Shown here: in pieces, positions 43,223 to 51,277 of the stretch | How the letters are laid out: each line of letters opens with the position of its first letter | How positions within the stretch are numbered: position 1 is the first letter of the stretch | From: Paenibacillus glycanilyticus | GTDB taxonomy: Bacteria > Bacillota > Bacilli > Paenibacillales > Paenibacillaceae | Direction of reading: 5' to 3' | DNA length: 64,000 nt | NCBI RefSeq assembly: GCF_030161375.1 | Contig: NZ_BSSQ01000015.1 | Location: forward strand, 1 to 64,000 | Notes under the pieces: model-generated | Told to the model about the DNA's origin: nothing | Seen by the model: the letters and a program-made list of their open reading frames with translations, nothing else | Databases searched by the model: none | Program-made: the position numbers and the translations under genes

Positions 43223-44941
43223 TTATTGTTGTCTTGTTTGCCAAGCTTGTGTTTTTTTCTTGATTTGATGAGTGACCGCTTCATAGAGAAGCCGTACCCC
43301 GATATTCGTTATGACTATTAGAGTTGACATAGCCGCTGCTGGCGCTACGTCTCCCGCGTCCTCCATATTCACGATCGAGACGGAGGCTAGTTTAAGATCC
43401 GCCGCGTACAGGAACATGACGGCCGAGACGGTGACCATCGAGTTGATGAACAAGTACATCGCCATCTCGAGCACAGCAGGCAAACATAACGGAATCGTTA
43501 CCCGCAGCAGCGTTTTGTACCTTGGTACGCCCAAAGAGTCGGAGGCGGTTTCGATTTCCTTGTCCAGCTTCTTCAAGGCGCTTGTTGCCGTAACGAAGGA
43601 GACGGAGTAGAAGTGCGCAATATTCGCCATTACCAGAATCCAGATGGTGCCGTAAATGCCATGCATCGGATTGCTTGCTTTGTTAAAGAAGAAGATATAT
43701 GACAATCCGAGAACGATGCCCGGAAGAGCCAACGGTAAAATAGATAAGAAGTAACCTGCTTGCCGAAGGACGGGAAACGACTTTGTTTTTTCAATTAAAT
43801 ACGCGCCAACAAAGGTTGCTGCGGTTCCGATTAGAGCCGTCCAAGCGGACATTCGCAAGCTGGTCCAGAACGGCTGCAAGCTGCCTCCCGCCACTTTGCT
43901 GAAATCATAATGCTTCAATGAGAATGAGAGATTGTACGGCCATATCTTAATGACCGATGCCGCAAATACCGTCCCGATTAACAGCAGGATCATACCGGAA
44001 GCCAGAATGCAGAAGGTTAGAAACAATCCGTCTCTCTTTCGGCTCGGCGTAATCCGGTACGGAACCGCTCTTGAACTTATCGCATGCTGCTTGCGAGTTA
44101 CGAATCTGTCCACGATAAAAGCCAGGATCGCGGGGAGAGTCAGGATAATTCCCACCGTCGCTCCCATCCCCATATTTTGCTGGCCAATCACCTGCTTATA
44201 GATTTCCGTTGCCAGGACGTTGTAGCTGCCGCCTACAACCTGGGGTGCGCCAAAATCCGTGAAGGCGAGCGTAAAGCTGACGAAGAAGGAGGATATCAAG
44301 CCATATTTCATATTCGGCAACGTGATCGTGAAAAATATTCGTCCCTTGCCGGCTCCCATCGTTTTTGCGGCCTCGTACAAGTTGAAATCCGCAAAACTTA
44401 AGGAAACAACCAGAATGAGACATGCTTGCGGAAAGGTGTACATCACTTCAGCCATTACGATGCCGGTTGGACCGTAGAGATCGATGTCCCAATGGAAAGG
44501 CAAAGCTTCAAAAAATCCCGTTGTAATTAATCCTTGGTTTCCGAACAAGTAGGTTAACCCGATCCCGAGCATCATCGTTGGCGCGAATAGCATCAGGAGC
44601 GATACCGTTTTAAAAAACATTTTGCCCGGAACGTTCGTACGGGTCAGGGCGTAAGCGAACAAAAAGCCCAATACGACAGACAAGATTGCGGTCAGAAGCG
44701 ATACGTACACCGTATGCTGCAAGGAATGAAGCAAAGCCGGCGTGGAGAAATAATCGATAAAATTGCTTAATCCGTTGTACTGCCCGTACTTATCCGTAAC
44801 CGCCTTGCTGAACAGAGAGAACAAAGGAAGCAGAATCATCACGCATAATCCCGCAAGCATCAGCAGCATCGCTATACGCTCGAACCAGCTGCCCGTTCTC
44901 CGTTTGAGAGTAAATGCTGTATTCCATTTCGCGATTCTCAT
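43223..44941 (-). CDS. 2-aminoethylphosphonate ABC transporter permease, two fused domains
   Basis: The 572-residue protein carries two binding-protein-dependent permease domains, each with about six membrane helices. The cytoplasmic loops EAAKTMGAGKGRIFFTITLPNMKYG and TASDSLGVPRYKTLLRVTIPLCLPA are the EAA motifs. The fused FbpB/PhnUV-like form is usual for this import family. It overlaps the ATPase gene at one end and precedes phnX. Phosphonate as cargo is inferred from the operon. Signature does not tell it from iron or thiamine permeases. Confidence 0.88.
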   Translation of the reverse strand: MRIAKWNTAFTLKRRTGSWFERIAMLLMLAGLCVMILLPLFSLFSKAVTDKYGQYNGLSNFIDYFSTPALLHSLQHTVYVSLLTAILSVVLGFLFAYALTRTNVPGKMFFKTVSLLMLFAPTMMLGIGLTYLFGNQGLITTGFFEALPFHWDIDLYGPTGIVMAEVMYTFPQACLILVVSLSFADFNLYEAAKTMGAGKGRIFFTITLPNMKYGLISSFFVSFTLAFTDFGAPQVVGGSYNVLATEIYKQVIGQQNMGMGATVGIILTLPAILAFIVDRFVTRKQHAISSRAVPYRITPSRKRDGLFLTFCILASGMILLLIGTVFAASVIKIWPYNLSFSLKHYDFSKVAGGSLQPFWTSLRMSAWTALIGTAATFVGAYLIEKTKSFPVLRQAGYFLSILPLALPGIVLGLSYIFFFNKASNPMHGIYGTIWILVMANIAHFYSVSFVTATSALKKLDKEIETASDSLGVPRYKTLLRVTIPLCLPAVLEMAMYLFINSMVTVSAVMFLYAADLKLASVSIVNMEDAGDVAPAAAMSTLIVITNIGVRLLYEAVTHQIKKKTQAWQTRQQ

Positions 44942-45975
44942 CCAACCACCTCAAGTCGCTCCCGGCGATTGGGGCCGAAGCGAATCAAATGCTCTTCCGG
45001 CAATTGGATAAAAACTCGGCGGTTTTTTTCAAGTTGATATTGCTTCACGACGGCACGGTTTAGGTCCGCCATTATTCCGCTCTGGAAATATTGGCTTAGC
45101 GGCCCTTGGACCTGCATCGTTACCCGATAAAAGGAACCTCGGAATTCAAGACTTTCAATGACGGCTTCATAGCTCCCCGTCTCTTGGCCGAGTCCTAGTC
45201 TTACATGCTCTGGTCTAATCGCCAAAGCTTCCCCGCCGTTCATGCCTTCAAGGAAATTGACCGCGCCAATGAAATCCGCTACAAACCGGCTGTTTGGCCT
45301 TTCGTAGATATCCTCCGGCGCGCCGGATTGAATAACCTTGGCATTATTCATAACAACGACGGTATCTGCCATCGTCAGAGCTTCTTCTTGATCATGAGTG
45401 ACCATGATCGTTGTCATGCCAAGCTGCTCATGCAATCTGCGAATTTCGAGGCGAAGCTTTTCTCTCACCTTGGCATCCAGCGCAGACAATGGTTCATCCA
45501 GCAGCAAAAAATCAGGCGATAAAGCGATGGCGCGCGATAAGGCTACCCGCTGCTGCTGTCCGCCCGACAGCTGTGCAGGGTATTTCGTTGCGTAGGAGAG
45601 CAGATCAACCATACTCAGTACTTCCTCTACCTTGCTTTGTACTTGCTGCCTGGACAGTTTTTTCTCCTTCAGTCCGTAGGCAACATTCTGAGCAACCGTT
45701 AAATTCGGGAACAAAGCATACGATTGAAACATAAATCCAATATTGCGTTTAGCGGGAGGCAAGGAAGTAATGTCCTTGCCTTCCACCAACAAACGTCCGC
45801 CATCCGGCGATTCGAGTCCTGCAATCATCCGAAGCAAGGTCGTCTTGCCGCAGCCGCTTGGGCCAAGCAGGCATACGAATTCATTCTTTGGAATCTCGAT
45901 GTGTATAGGCTCAAGTGCTGTGAACGACCCGAATGTCTTGCGGATGCCTTCTATTGATAAATAGCTCTGTGGCAT
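44938..45975 (-). CDS. 2-aminoethylphosphonate ABC transporter ATP-binding protein
   Basis: The 345-residue ATPase has Walker A GPSGCGKTT, signature LSGGQQQRVALSRAI, Walker B DFLLLDEPLSALD and the switch histidine in VTHDQEEALTMADT. A C-terminal domain of the TOBE type (LAIRPEHVRLGL) follows. It is of the PotA/FbpC/PhnT group; the substrate assignment comes from neighbours. It follows the binding-protein gene and overlaps the permease gene by four bases. Confidence 0.9.
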   Translation of the reverse strand: MPQSYLSIEGIRKTFGSFTALEPIHIEIPKNEFVCLLGPSGCGKTTLLRMIAGLESPDGGRLLVEGKDITSLPPAKRNIGFMFQSYALFPNLTVAQNVAYGLKEKKLSRQQVQSKVEEVLSMVDLLSYATKYPAQLSGGQQQRVALSRAIALSPDFLLLDEPLSALDAKVREKLRLEIRRLHEQLGMTTIMVTHDQEEALTMADTVVVMNNAKVIQSGAPEDIYERPNSRFVADFIGAVNFLEGMNGGEALAIRPEHVRLGLGQETGSYEAVIESLEFRGSFYRVTMQVQGPLSQYFQSGIMADLNRAVVKQYQLEKNRRVFIQLPEEHLIRFGPNRRERLEVVG

Positions 45976-46003
45976 AGAACCGATTCCCCCTTCGGATTAT
46001 TCT

Positions 46004-47086
46004 TTATTGCTTCTCGCTTTTTGCCTCGTAGCGTTTCGTCCACTCGGACAGCGTTGCGTCGCGGGTTTCCGCAGCTTTATTCAAATCCAACTTGATGAGC
46101 TGACTGATCGGATCCTTCGTATAACCTTCAGGAACTACAGCGGAATCGGTCTTCATCGCAAGAATCGCATAGTTTTCGTTGTATTTTTTCATTGGTTCAT
46201 CGGAAATCGCCCAATCGAGGAATTCTTTTGCTTCGGGCTTAATATTGTCTTTCTTCATCAGGGCGTTAGCTTCAACATCCCAGCCGGAACCTTCCGAAGG
46301 GAAAACGACTTCTACTGGAGCTCCGCCTTTTTTCTCTTGAATCGCGCGGTAACCGAAGGAAATGCCGATCGGGTATTCGCCTGTTCCTGCCATCTTCGCC
46401 GGTTTGGATCCGGATTCCGTATACACCGCAATGTTTTGGTCCAGCTTGTCTAAATAGCTCCACGCTTCGCTGTCGCCCATCAACTGCTGAAGACCATTAA
46501 CGGTCAGAAATCCCGTACCGGAAGATGCTGGATTTGGCATGACGATCATGCCTTTGTATTCCGGCTTGATCAGATCGGCGTAGGATTTAGGCACTTCCAG
46601 CCCTTTTTTCTCGAGCTCTGCCGTATTTACCGCGATTGCCGTCTCCCATGCATCAATGCCAACCCAATGCGCAGGTTGTTGCGTGTCCTTGAATTCTGGT
46701 TGGATGTTCTCGATGCCCTTTGGCGAATAACCTTCCAGCATATTGTTCTGGTCGAGGACCAACAGGCTGGTTGCAGCCGTGCCCCATACCACATCGGCAA
46801 CCGGATTATCTTTTTCCGCTAGCAGCTTGGCTGTAATAACGCCGGTTGAATCGCGGACAATGTTTACTTTTACATTTGGATATGCAGCTTTGTAGGATTC
46901 TAAGTAGGTTTGGATCTGGTCATCTTCAAGCGCGGTGTAAACGGTAATCTCCGAATTTCCTTTGGCAGCTGTTTTATTGCCGTTAGCCCCTTGCTCAACA
47001 TTTGCATTGTTTCCGTTGCCGCCGCATGCTGTTAACGCCGAGATGATAAGTACGGTTGTAAAAGCTGTCCCCATCCACTTTTTCAT
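46004..47086 (-). CDS. ABC transporter substrate-binding lipoprotein, probably for 2-aminoethylphosphonate
   Basis: The first gene of the operon; start at 47086 follows GGAGGAG, giving 360 residues. A signal peptide with lipobox LTACGG anchors it outside the membrane. The body is of the iron(III)/PhnS/putrescine class: EITVYTALEDDQIQTYLESYKAAYP, VVWGTAATSLLVLDQNNML, PNPASSGTGFLTVNGL, and GISFGYRAIQEKKGGAPVEVVFPSEGSGW. Since phnX and phnW follow, the ligand is probably 2-aminoethylphosphonate; ferric iron binding would be the other family option. Confidence 0.87.
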   Translation of the reverse strand: MKKWMGTAFTTVLIISALTACGGNGNNANVEQGANGNKTAAKGNSEITVYTALEDDQIQTYLESYKAAYPNVKVNIVRDSTGVITAKLLAEKDNPVADVVWGTAATSLLVLDQNNMLEGYSPKGIENIQPEFKDTQQPAHWVGIDAWETAIAVNTAELEKKGLEVPKSYADLIKPEYKGMIVMPNPASSGTGFLTVNGLQQLMGDSEAWSYLDKLDQNIAVYTESGSKPAKMAGTGEYPIGISFGYRAIQEKKGGAPVEVVFPSEGSGWDVEANALMKKDNIKPEAKEFLDWAISDEPMKKYNENYAILAMKTDSAVVPEGYTKDPISQLIKLDLNKAAETRDATLSEWTKRYEAKSEKQ

Positions 47087-47153
47087 GATTTCTTTCTCCT
47101 CCACCTTTTTTATAATTGATTCGCTTAAGACTTCTATAGCATAGCTCTCAAAT

Positions 47154-47204
47154 GTAAAATCAGTATTAAATCCATATTAATAAATTGTTTTTATTTGATT
47201 TTAC
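47154..47204. promoter_or_regulatory. Inverted repeat pair upstream of the phosphonate operon
   Basis: GTAAAATCA (47154-47162) and TGATTTTAC (47196-47204) are exact inverted copies with centres 42 bases apart, four helix turns. They lie 68-118 bases before the first gene, where a promoter is expected. A DeoR-family dimer bridging the two is a reasonable guess; no clear -10/-35 pair could be assigned. The rest of 47087-47330 is AT-rich without a gene. Confidence 0.4.
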
Positions 47205-47330
47205 TTGTATTTGGTTGCTAGTTTGGAAACTCACCACTCTTAACAGCCTATACCCCATCTGTTTCTTAGGTATTATCGCAACGTAAAATGTATATTTTGA
47301 TTTGCATTTGATTTGTTTCTCTTGTTTTTG

Positions 47331-47395
47331 AGAAATCAAGGTGAAACGGTTTTGCCGTCCTTGGCGGCGAGGCGCGTTTCATTCCGGTGATTTCT
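47331..47395. repeat. Imperfect palindromic element, about 65 bases
   Basis: AGAAATCA (47331-47338) pairs with TGATTTCT (47388-47395), and inside it TGAAACG (47342-47348) pairs with CGTTTCA (47375-47381). The tip has GCCGTCC and GGCGGC. The architecture (outer stem, internal loop, inner stem) recalls the structured elements elsewhere in the window but the loop sequences differ. It lies between two transcription units: the zinc-ribbon gene terminator and the phosphonate operon promoter region. Confidence 0.6.
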
Positions 47396-47442
47396 AAGCC
47401 TTATTTATTTGGTGAAACTTAGAAATGCTTAGAAATGCAAAA

Positions 47443-47463
47443 AGGACGGCTATTAGCCGTCCT
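47443..47463 (-). terminator. Terminator of the cymR-desulfurase gene group
   Basis: AGGACGGC and GCCGTCCT form a stem followed by TTTTT on the minus strand, 28 bases after the zinc-ribbon gene stop. Confidence 0.85.
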
Positions 47464-47490
47464 GAAGTCGTCACCTGATCTATGAAGCCG

Positions 47491-47688
47491 CTAATTGATT
47501 TGAATTTGCGGCATTTCCTCTTCAAAGAATAAATCGTCGAGCGAACTAAGCGTTCCGTCCTCTTCTACTTGATAGACCGACATCTTCTCGCCGTTGACTG
47601 TCAGCTCTATGAAGCAGCCCCAGCAGTAGAACTGATGGGAACCGATTTTACCAATATCCTTTGAATTGCAATTGGGACATCTCATCAT
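47491..47688 (-). CDS. Small zinc-ribbon protein
   Basis: A 65-residue protein with C-P-N-C (residues 4-7) and C-W-G-C (residues 22-25), a likely four-cysteine zinc site, followed by an acidic tail. GGGAGAAATGAAAG precedes two adjacent ATG codons. Such short zinc-ribbon proteins of unknown role are common near cysteine desulfurase genes in related bacteria as far as I recall. It starts just after the PRC-barrel gene stop and is likely co-transcribed with it. Confidence 0.8.
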   Translation of the reverse strand: MMRCPNCNSKDIGKIGSHQFYCWGCFIELTVNGEKMSVYQVEEDGTLSSLDDLFFEEEMPQIQIN

Positions 47689-47691
47689 CTT

Positions 47692-48237
47692 TCATTTCTC
47701 CCTATTTATCGAATTGGAAGCTGCGACAGGCTCCAATTCCGCTTCACTGACAGCAGGAACGATAATCGCGTCTTCCCCGAGCAGCACGGCATCCGGATCT
47801 TCCGGGGCTTTCAGCCATTTGCGCCCTTCCATCAGATCCGATATAAAACCATCCGTAAGCTCATAGCCTACTATTTGTGTACCCTGAAACGGGTAAAAAT
47901 AAACATCGGATACACGTCCGAGCTGTAATCCTTGTACCGTAATGACGGGCAGCTCCCTCAATTTGACGACGCCGGTATCAAAGGATCTTCCGATCTGTGC
48001 CGGTTTGACCGATTTGACCGCGGATTCCTTCGATATAAATACGGCATCTTCGCCACAGGTTAACACTTCTGCCCACTCAACGGTTTTGACCGATGACGCA
48101 AACCACTTTGCGCCTTCTACAATTAGACCGATCAACCGCCAATGTTCATCAAACCAAGCGTCTTTAACGTTGCCGACATGCTTGCCGGAATGAATAACAA
48201 GTACGGGAAGACCGATTAATTGCTGGAGTTTGATCAT
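47692..48237 (-). CDS. PRC-barrel domain protein (YrrD-like)
   Basis: The 181-residue protein shows two PRC-barrel modules: IGLPVLVIHSGKHVGNVKDAWFDE at the N-terminus and LPVITVQGLQLGRVSDVYFYP in the second half. In Bacillus a similar protein (YrrD) is encoded near cysteine desulfurase and mnmA genes. PRC barrels often serve as RNA or protein binding modules. There are no membrane helices. The function is unknown. It follows the desulfurase gene by 17 bases. Confidence 0.85.
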   Translation of the reverse strand: MIKLQQLIGLPVLVIHSGKHVGNVKDAWFDEHWRLIGLIVEGAKWFASSVKTVEWAEVLTCGEDAVFISKESAVKSVKPAQIGRSFDTGVVKLRELPVITVQGLQLGRVSDVYFYPFQGTQIVGYELTDGFISDLMEGRKWLKAPEDPDAVLLGEDAIIVPAVSEAELEPVAASNSINREK

Positions 48238-48254
48238 GGCGTGGTTTGCGCCTC

Positions 48255-49412
48255 CTACTGATTGGTACGGATCCGCTCCACGATTGTCGCTATTGCGCGT
48301 GCAGCGTCTTCCAGTTCCTCCACAGTATTCCCCAAACCAAAGCTGAATCGTACAGCTGAATTCAAACGTTCCTCAGGCAAGTTCATCGCCTTCAGCACAT
48401 GCGATCTTTCGAGCGATCCCGACGTGCAGGCAGAACCGCTAGCCGCGGCAATGCCTTCCATGTCGAGGTTCATTAGCATCGTCTCCGTATCAATCCCGAT
48501 AAAGCTGATATTTACGATGTTCGGAAGACGATGCTCCGCATTCCCGTTAATGGCAATCTCAACCGTTCCGGATAATGCCGCCTTCAGCTTGTCTACCCAT
48601 TCCGTACGAAGCTTGTCCAGGAAAAGTTGCTTGTGCTCGCGGTTGTTCACACAAATGTCAACAGCTTTAGCGAAACCGGCAATGCCGGCGACATTTTCTG
48701 TCCCTGCTCTCCGCTTTCGCTCCTGCGAACCACCGTGTGCTATCGGCTCAAATGGCGTACCGTTTGCCAAATACAAAGCGCCTACGCCTTGCGGGCCGTT
48801 TATCTTGTGCGCGGAAAAGCTCATCAGATCAACCGGCAGTTCCGACAACCGGTACAGTGCCGTGCCAAAGGATTGAACGGCGTCAACGTGGAACAACGCG
48901 CCATGGGCATGGGCGAGCTCGCCAATCTCTTCAATCGGTTGCAACGTACCGACTTCATTGTTGCCGTGCATAATCGTGATAAGCCCCGTCTCGGGCTTGA
49001 TCGCCGCGGCTACGTCAACGATGGATACCCGGCCGGTCTCGTCAACCGGAAGGTAAGTCACCTCGTAACCCGCTTCAGCCAAAGCTTCGCAAGTATGCAG
49101 GACGGCGTGATGCTCGCTGCTCGCCGTAATGATATGGGTTTTGCCCTTTTTCTTCATCGCCGCTGCCGCGCCGATAATAGCCGCATTATCGCTTTCGGTG
49201 CCGCCGGAGGTGAAGATGAGCTCGGATGGCTTGCATCCAAGCGCCGCGGCGATCAGATCGCGCGCTTGGTTCACCTTCTGTTTGGCTGCGCGCCCGAAGG
49301 CATGCATGCTGGACGGATTGCTCGCCGGACCGGACATAACCTCTAGCATCGCTGCGGCTACATCCGGATGCATGGGCGTTGTAGCTGCATGGTCAAAATA
49401 ATACTTTTGCAT
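48255..49412 (-). CDS. Cysteine desulfurase (IscS/YrvO-like)
   Basis: This pyridoxal-phosphate enzyme removes sulfur from cysteine for thiolation and cofactors. The 385-residue protein has YFDHAATTPMHPDV, TSGGTESDN, ITASSEHHAV, SFSAHKINGPQGVG with the lysine, and GSACTSGSLERSHV with the active cysteine. In Bacillus the homologue YrvO gives sulfur to MnmA; here mnmA is divergent about 670 bases away. It follows cymR by 12 bases, on the same strand. Confidence 0.93.
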   Translation of the reverse strand: MQKYYFDHAATTPMHPDVAAAMLEVMSGPASNPSSMHAFGRAAKQKVNQARDLIAAALGCKPSELIFTSGGTESDNAAIIGAAAAMKKKGKTHIITASSEHHAVLHTCEALAEAGYEVTYLPVDETGRVSIVDVAAAIKPETGLITIMHGNNEVGTLQPIEEIGELAHAHGALFHVDAVQSFGTALYRLSELPVDLMSFSAHKINGPQGVGALYLANGTPFEPIAHGGSQERKRRAGTENVAGIAGFAKAVDICVNNREHKQLFLDKLRTEWVDKLKAALSGTVEIAINGNAEHRLPNIVNISFIGIDTETMLMNLDMEGIAAASGSACTSGSLERSHVLKAMNLPEERLNSAVRFSFGLGNTVEELEDAARAIATIVERIRTNQ

Positions 49413-49424
49413 ACGAATCCCTCA

Positions 49425-49844
49425 TTAAATATAGAACATATAGCTGTCAGCAACACCGGCATCCTGGTAGTTCACCAAGTCAGCCAAAGTTGTTGAATCA
49501 AGCACGCTAGCAATACTGTCGCGGATGCGAAGCCACAAATCCCGTTTGGCCGGATCATCCTCTTCCGTGAAGTCTACCGGGGAAATCGGGCCTTCCAATA
49601 TACGAATCACGTCACCGGCTGTAATGGTCTCCGGCTCCTTGGACAAAATATAACCGCCATATGCGCCGCGAATACTTTTAACCAGTCCGGCATTGCGCAG
49701 CGGTGCGACCAATTGCTCCAAGTAATGCTCGGAGAGCTGATTGCGCTCGGCAATGCTTTTTAGTGAAATCGGACCTTCGCCGAATTTACCCGCAAGCTCC
49801 ATCATAATAGTGAGACCGTAACGGCCTTTCGTCGAAATTTTCAT
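49425..49844 (-). CDS. cymR: Rrf2 family regulator CymR (cysteine metabolism)
   Basis: The 139-residue protein begins MKISTKGRYGLTIMMELAGKFGEGPI and has QLSEHYLEQLVAPLRNAGLVKSIRGAYGGYIL, the recognition helix and wing of the Rrf2 family. It contains no cysteine, so it cannot hold an iron-sulfur cluster as IscR does; this fits CymR, which works with cysteine synthase to repress sulfur uptake genes. The gene order cymR-desulfurase is the same as in Bacillus. Confidence 0.92.
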   Translation of the reverse strand: MKISTKGRYGLTIMMELAGKFGEGPISLKSIAERNQLSEHYLEQLVAPLRNAGLVKSIRGAYGGYILSKEPETITAGDVIRILEGPISPVDFTEEDDPAKRDLWLRIRDSIASVLDSTTLADLVNYQDAGVADSYMFYI

Positions 49845-50078
49845 ATTCGGGCACCTCTCTTAAGTAGTAGTTCTTCTATTCGATTGCACGTATGTTAGCG
49901 TATTGTTGAATTAATTACGGGTATTCCCATATCATATCTATGTTAACACAACCTATAGAGACATGCGAGAAAAGGATTGACAAATCATGAAAAAGTTTTT
50001 CGTCTATGGTACAATAGTATGAACTCCGTTCATCAGGCTTAAGCCTTTATAATAGATGCGCGAAAAACAAGGTGGTGC

Positions 50079-51221
50079 ATGCAGGTGGTTAAATCAAAAC
50101 AAGAAACACGCGTCGTTGTCGGCATGTCCGGCGGAGTAGATTCCTCCGTAACGGCTCTGCTGCTGAAGCAGGAAGGCTACGATGTGGTTGGCATATTCAT
50201 GAAGAACTGGGATGACACCGATGAGTTCGGTCATTGCACGGCGGAAGAAGACGCTGAAGACGTACGCCGGGTTTGCGATCAAATCGGTATCCCTTATTAT
50301 ACGGTTAACTTCGAGAAGCAGTATTTCGATAAAGTATTTACTTATTTCCTTGACGAGTACAAACGCGGCCGTACGCCTAATCCGGATGTGATGTGCAACC
50401 GCGAGATTAAGTTTGGCGATTTCCTCAAGAAAGCGAATGAGCTTGGCGCCGACTATCTGGCTACCGGCCATTATGCGAGAGTCGAACGTACCGAAGACGG
50501 TGAAACAAAGCTGCTTCGCGGCGTTGACGGCAACAAGGACCAGACTTACTTCTTAAGCGCGCTTAACCAGAAGCAGCTCGAGAAAGCAATGTTCCCGATC
50601 GGGCATTTGCCAAAACCGGAAGTTCGCCGCATAGCCGAAGAAGCCGGCCTATATACCGCGAAGAAAAAAGACAGCACCGGCGTATGTTTTATCGGCGAGC
50701 GCAACTTCAAGGAGTTTTTGAGCGGCTATCTGCCTGCCCGCCCGGGCGAAATGGTTGATATCCGGACCGGCGAAGTAAAGGGCCGCCATGACGGTCTCAT
50801 GTACTATACGTTAGGTCAGCGCCAAGGCCTTGGCATTGGCGGCTCCGGCAATGGCGAACCTTGGTTCGTCGCCGACAAAGATTTGGAACGCAACATATTG
50901 TACGTTGTGCAGGGAGAATCCCATCCTAGCTTGTACTCTACGGGTCTTACCGCAAGCGGCATGAACTGGATCGCGCCTGAGAAGCCGGAAGGCACTTTCC
51001 GCTGCACGGCGAAATTCCGCTACCGCCAGCCGGATCAAGGCGTAAGCGTAACGCTTCAGGCTGACGGCTCTGCGGAAATCGTATTCGATAAACCGCAAAA
51101 GGCGATTACGCCGGGTCAGGCAGTCGTTTTGTATGACGGTGACGTCTGCCTTGCCGGAGGTACCATTGATATCGTCCACAAAATCGATGAAGCCGCATTT
51201 GAAGCTATAGCGGTCAAATAA
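50079..51221 (+). CDS. mnmA: tRNA 2-thiouridylase MnmA
   Basis: MnmA adds sulfur to uridine 34 of certain tRNAs. The 380-residue protein has the PP-loop GMSGGVDSSVTALLL near residue 15, GRTPNPDVMCNREIKFGDF with the first catalytic cysteine, and KKDSTGVCFIGERNFKEF with the second. AAGGTGGTG precedes the start. It is transcribed away from cymR, and sulfur for it probably comes from the desulfurase encoded at 48255. Confidence 0.96.
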   Translation: MQVVKSKQETRVVVGMSGGVDSSVTALLLKQEGYDVVGIFMKNWDDTDEFGHCTAEEDAEDVRRVCDQIGIPYYTVNFEKQYFDKVFTYFLDEYKRGRTPNPDVMCNREIKFGDFLKKANELGADYLATGHYARVERTEDGETKLLRGVDGNKDQTYFLSALNQKQLEKAMFPIGHLPKPEVRRIAEEAGLYTAKKKDSTGVCFIGERNFKEFLSGYLPARPGEMVDIRTGEVKGRHDGLMYYTLGQRQGLGIGGSGNGEPWFVADKDLERNILYVVQGESHPSLYSTGLTASGMNWIAPEKPEGTFRCTAKFRYRQPDQGVSVTLQADGSAEIVFDKPQKAITPGQAVVLYDGDVCLAGGTIDIVHKIDEAAFEAIAVK

Positions 51222-51225
51222 ACGC

Positions 51226-51273
51226 AAAGGGGTATCCCATTGTCATGTACCTGACAATGGGATACCCCTTTTT
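51226..51273. terminator. Long bidirectional terminator
   Basis: AAAGGGGTATCCCATTGTCA and TGACAATGGGATACCCCTTT form a perfect 20-base stem. TTT follows and AAA precedes it, so it can stop mnmA and the converging CNNM/CBS gene. Confidence 0.92.
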
Positions 51274-51277
51274 CGTT

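Noticed and set aside
49977..50027. TTGACA and TACAAT before mnmA as one promoter
   Set aside because: The spacer would be about 27 bases, far from 16-18, so the two boxes cannot act together; the real promoter was not resolved.
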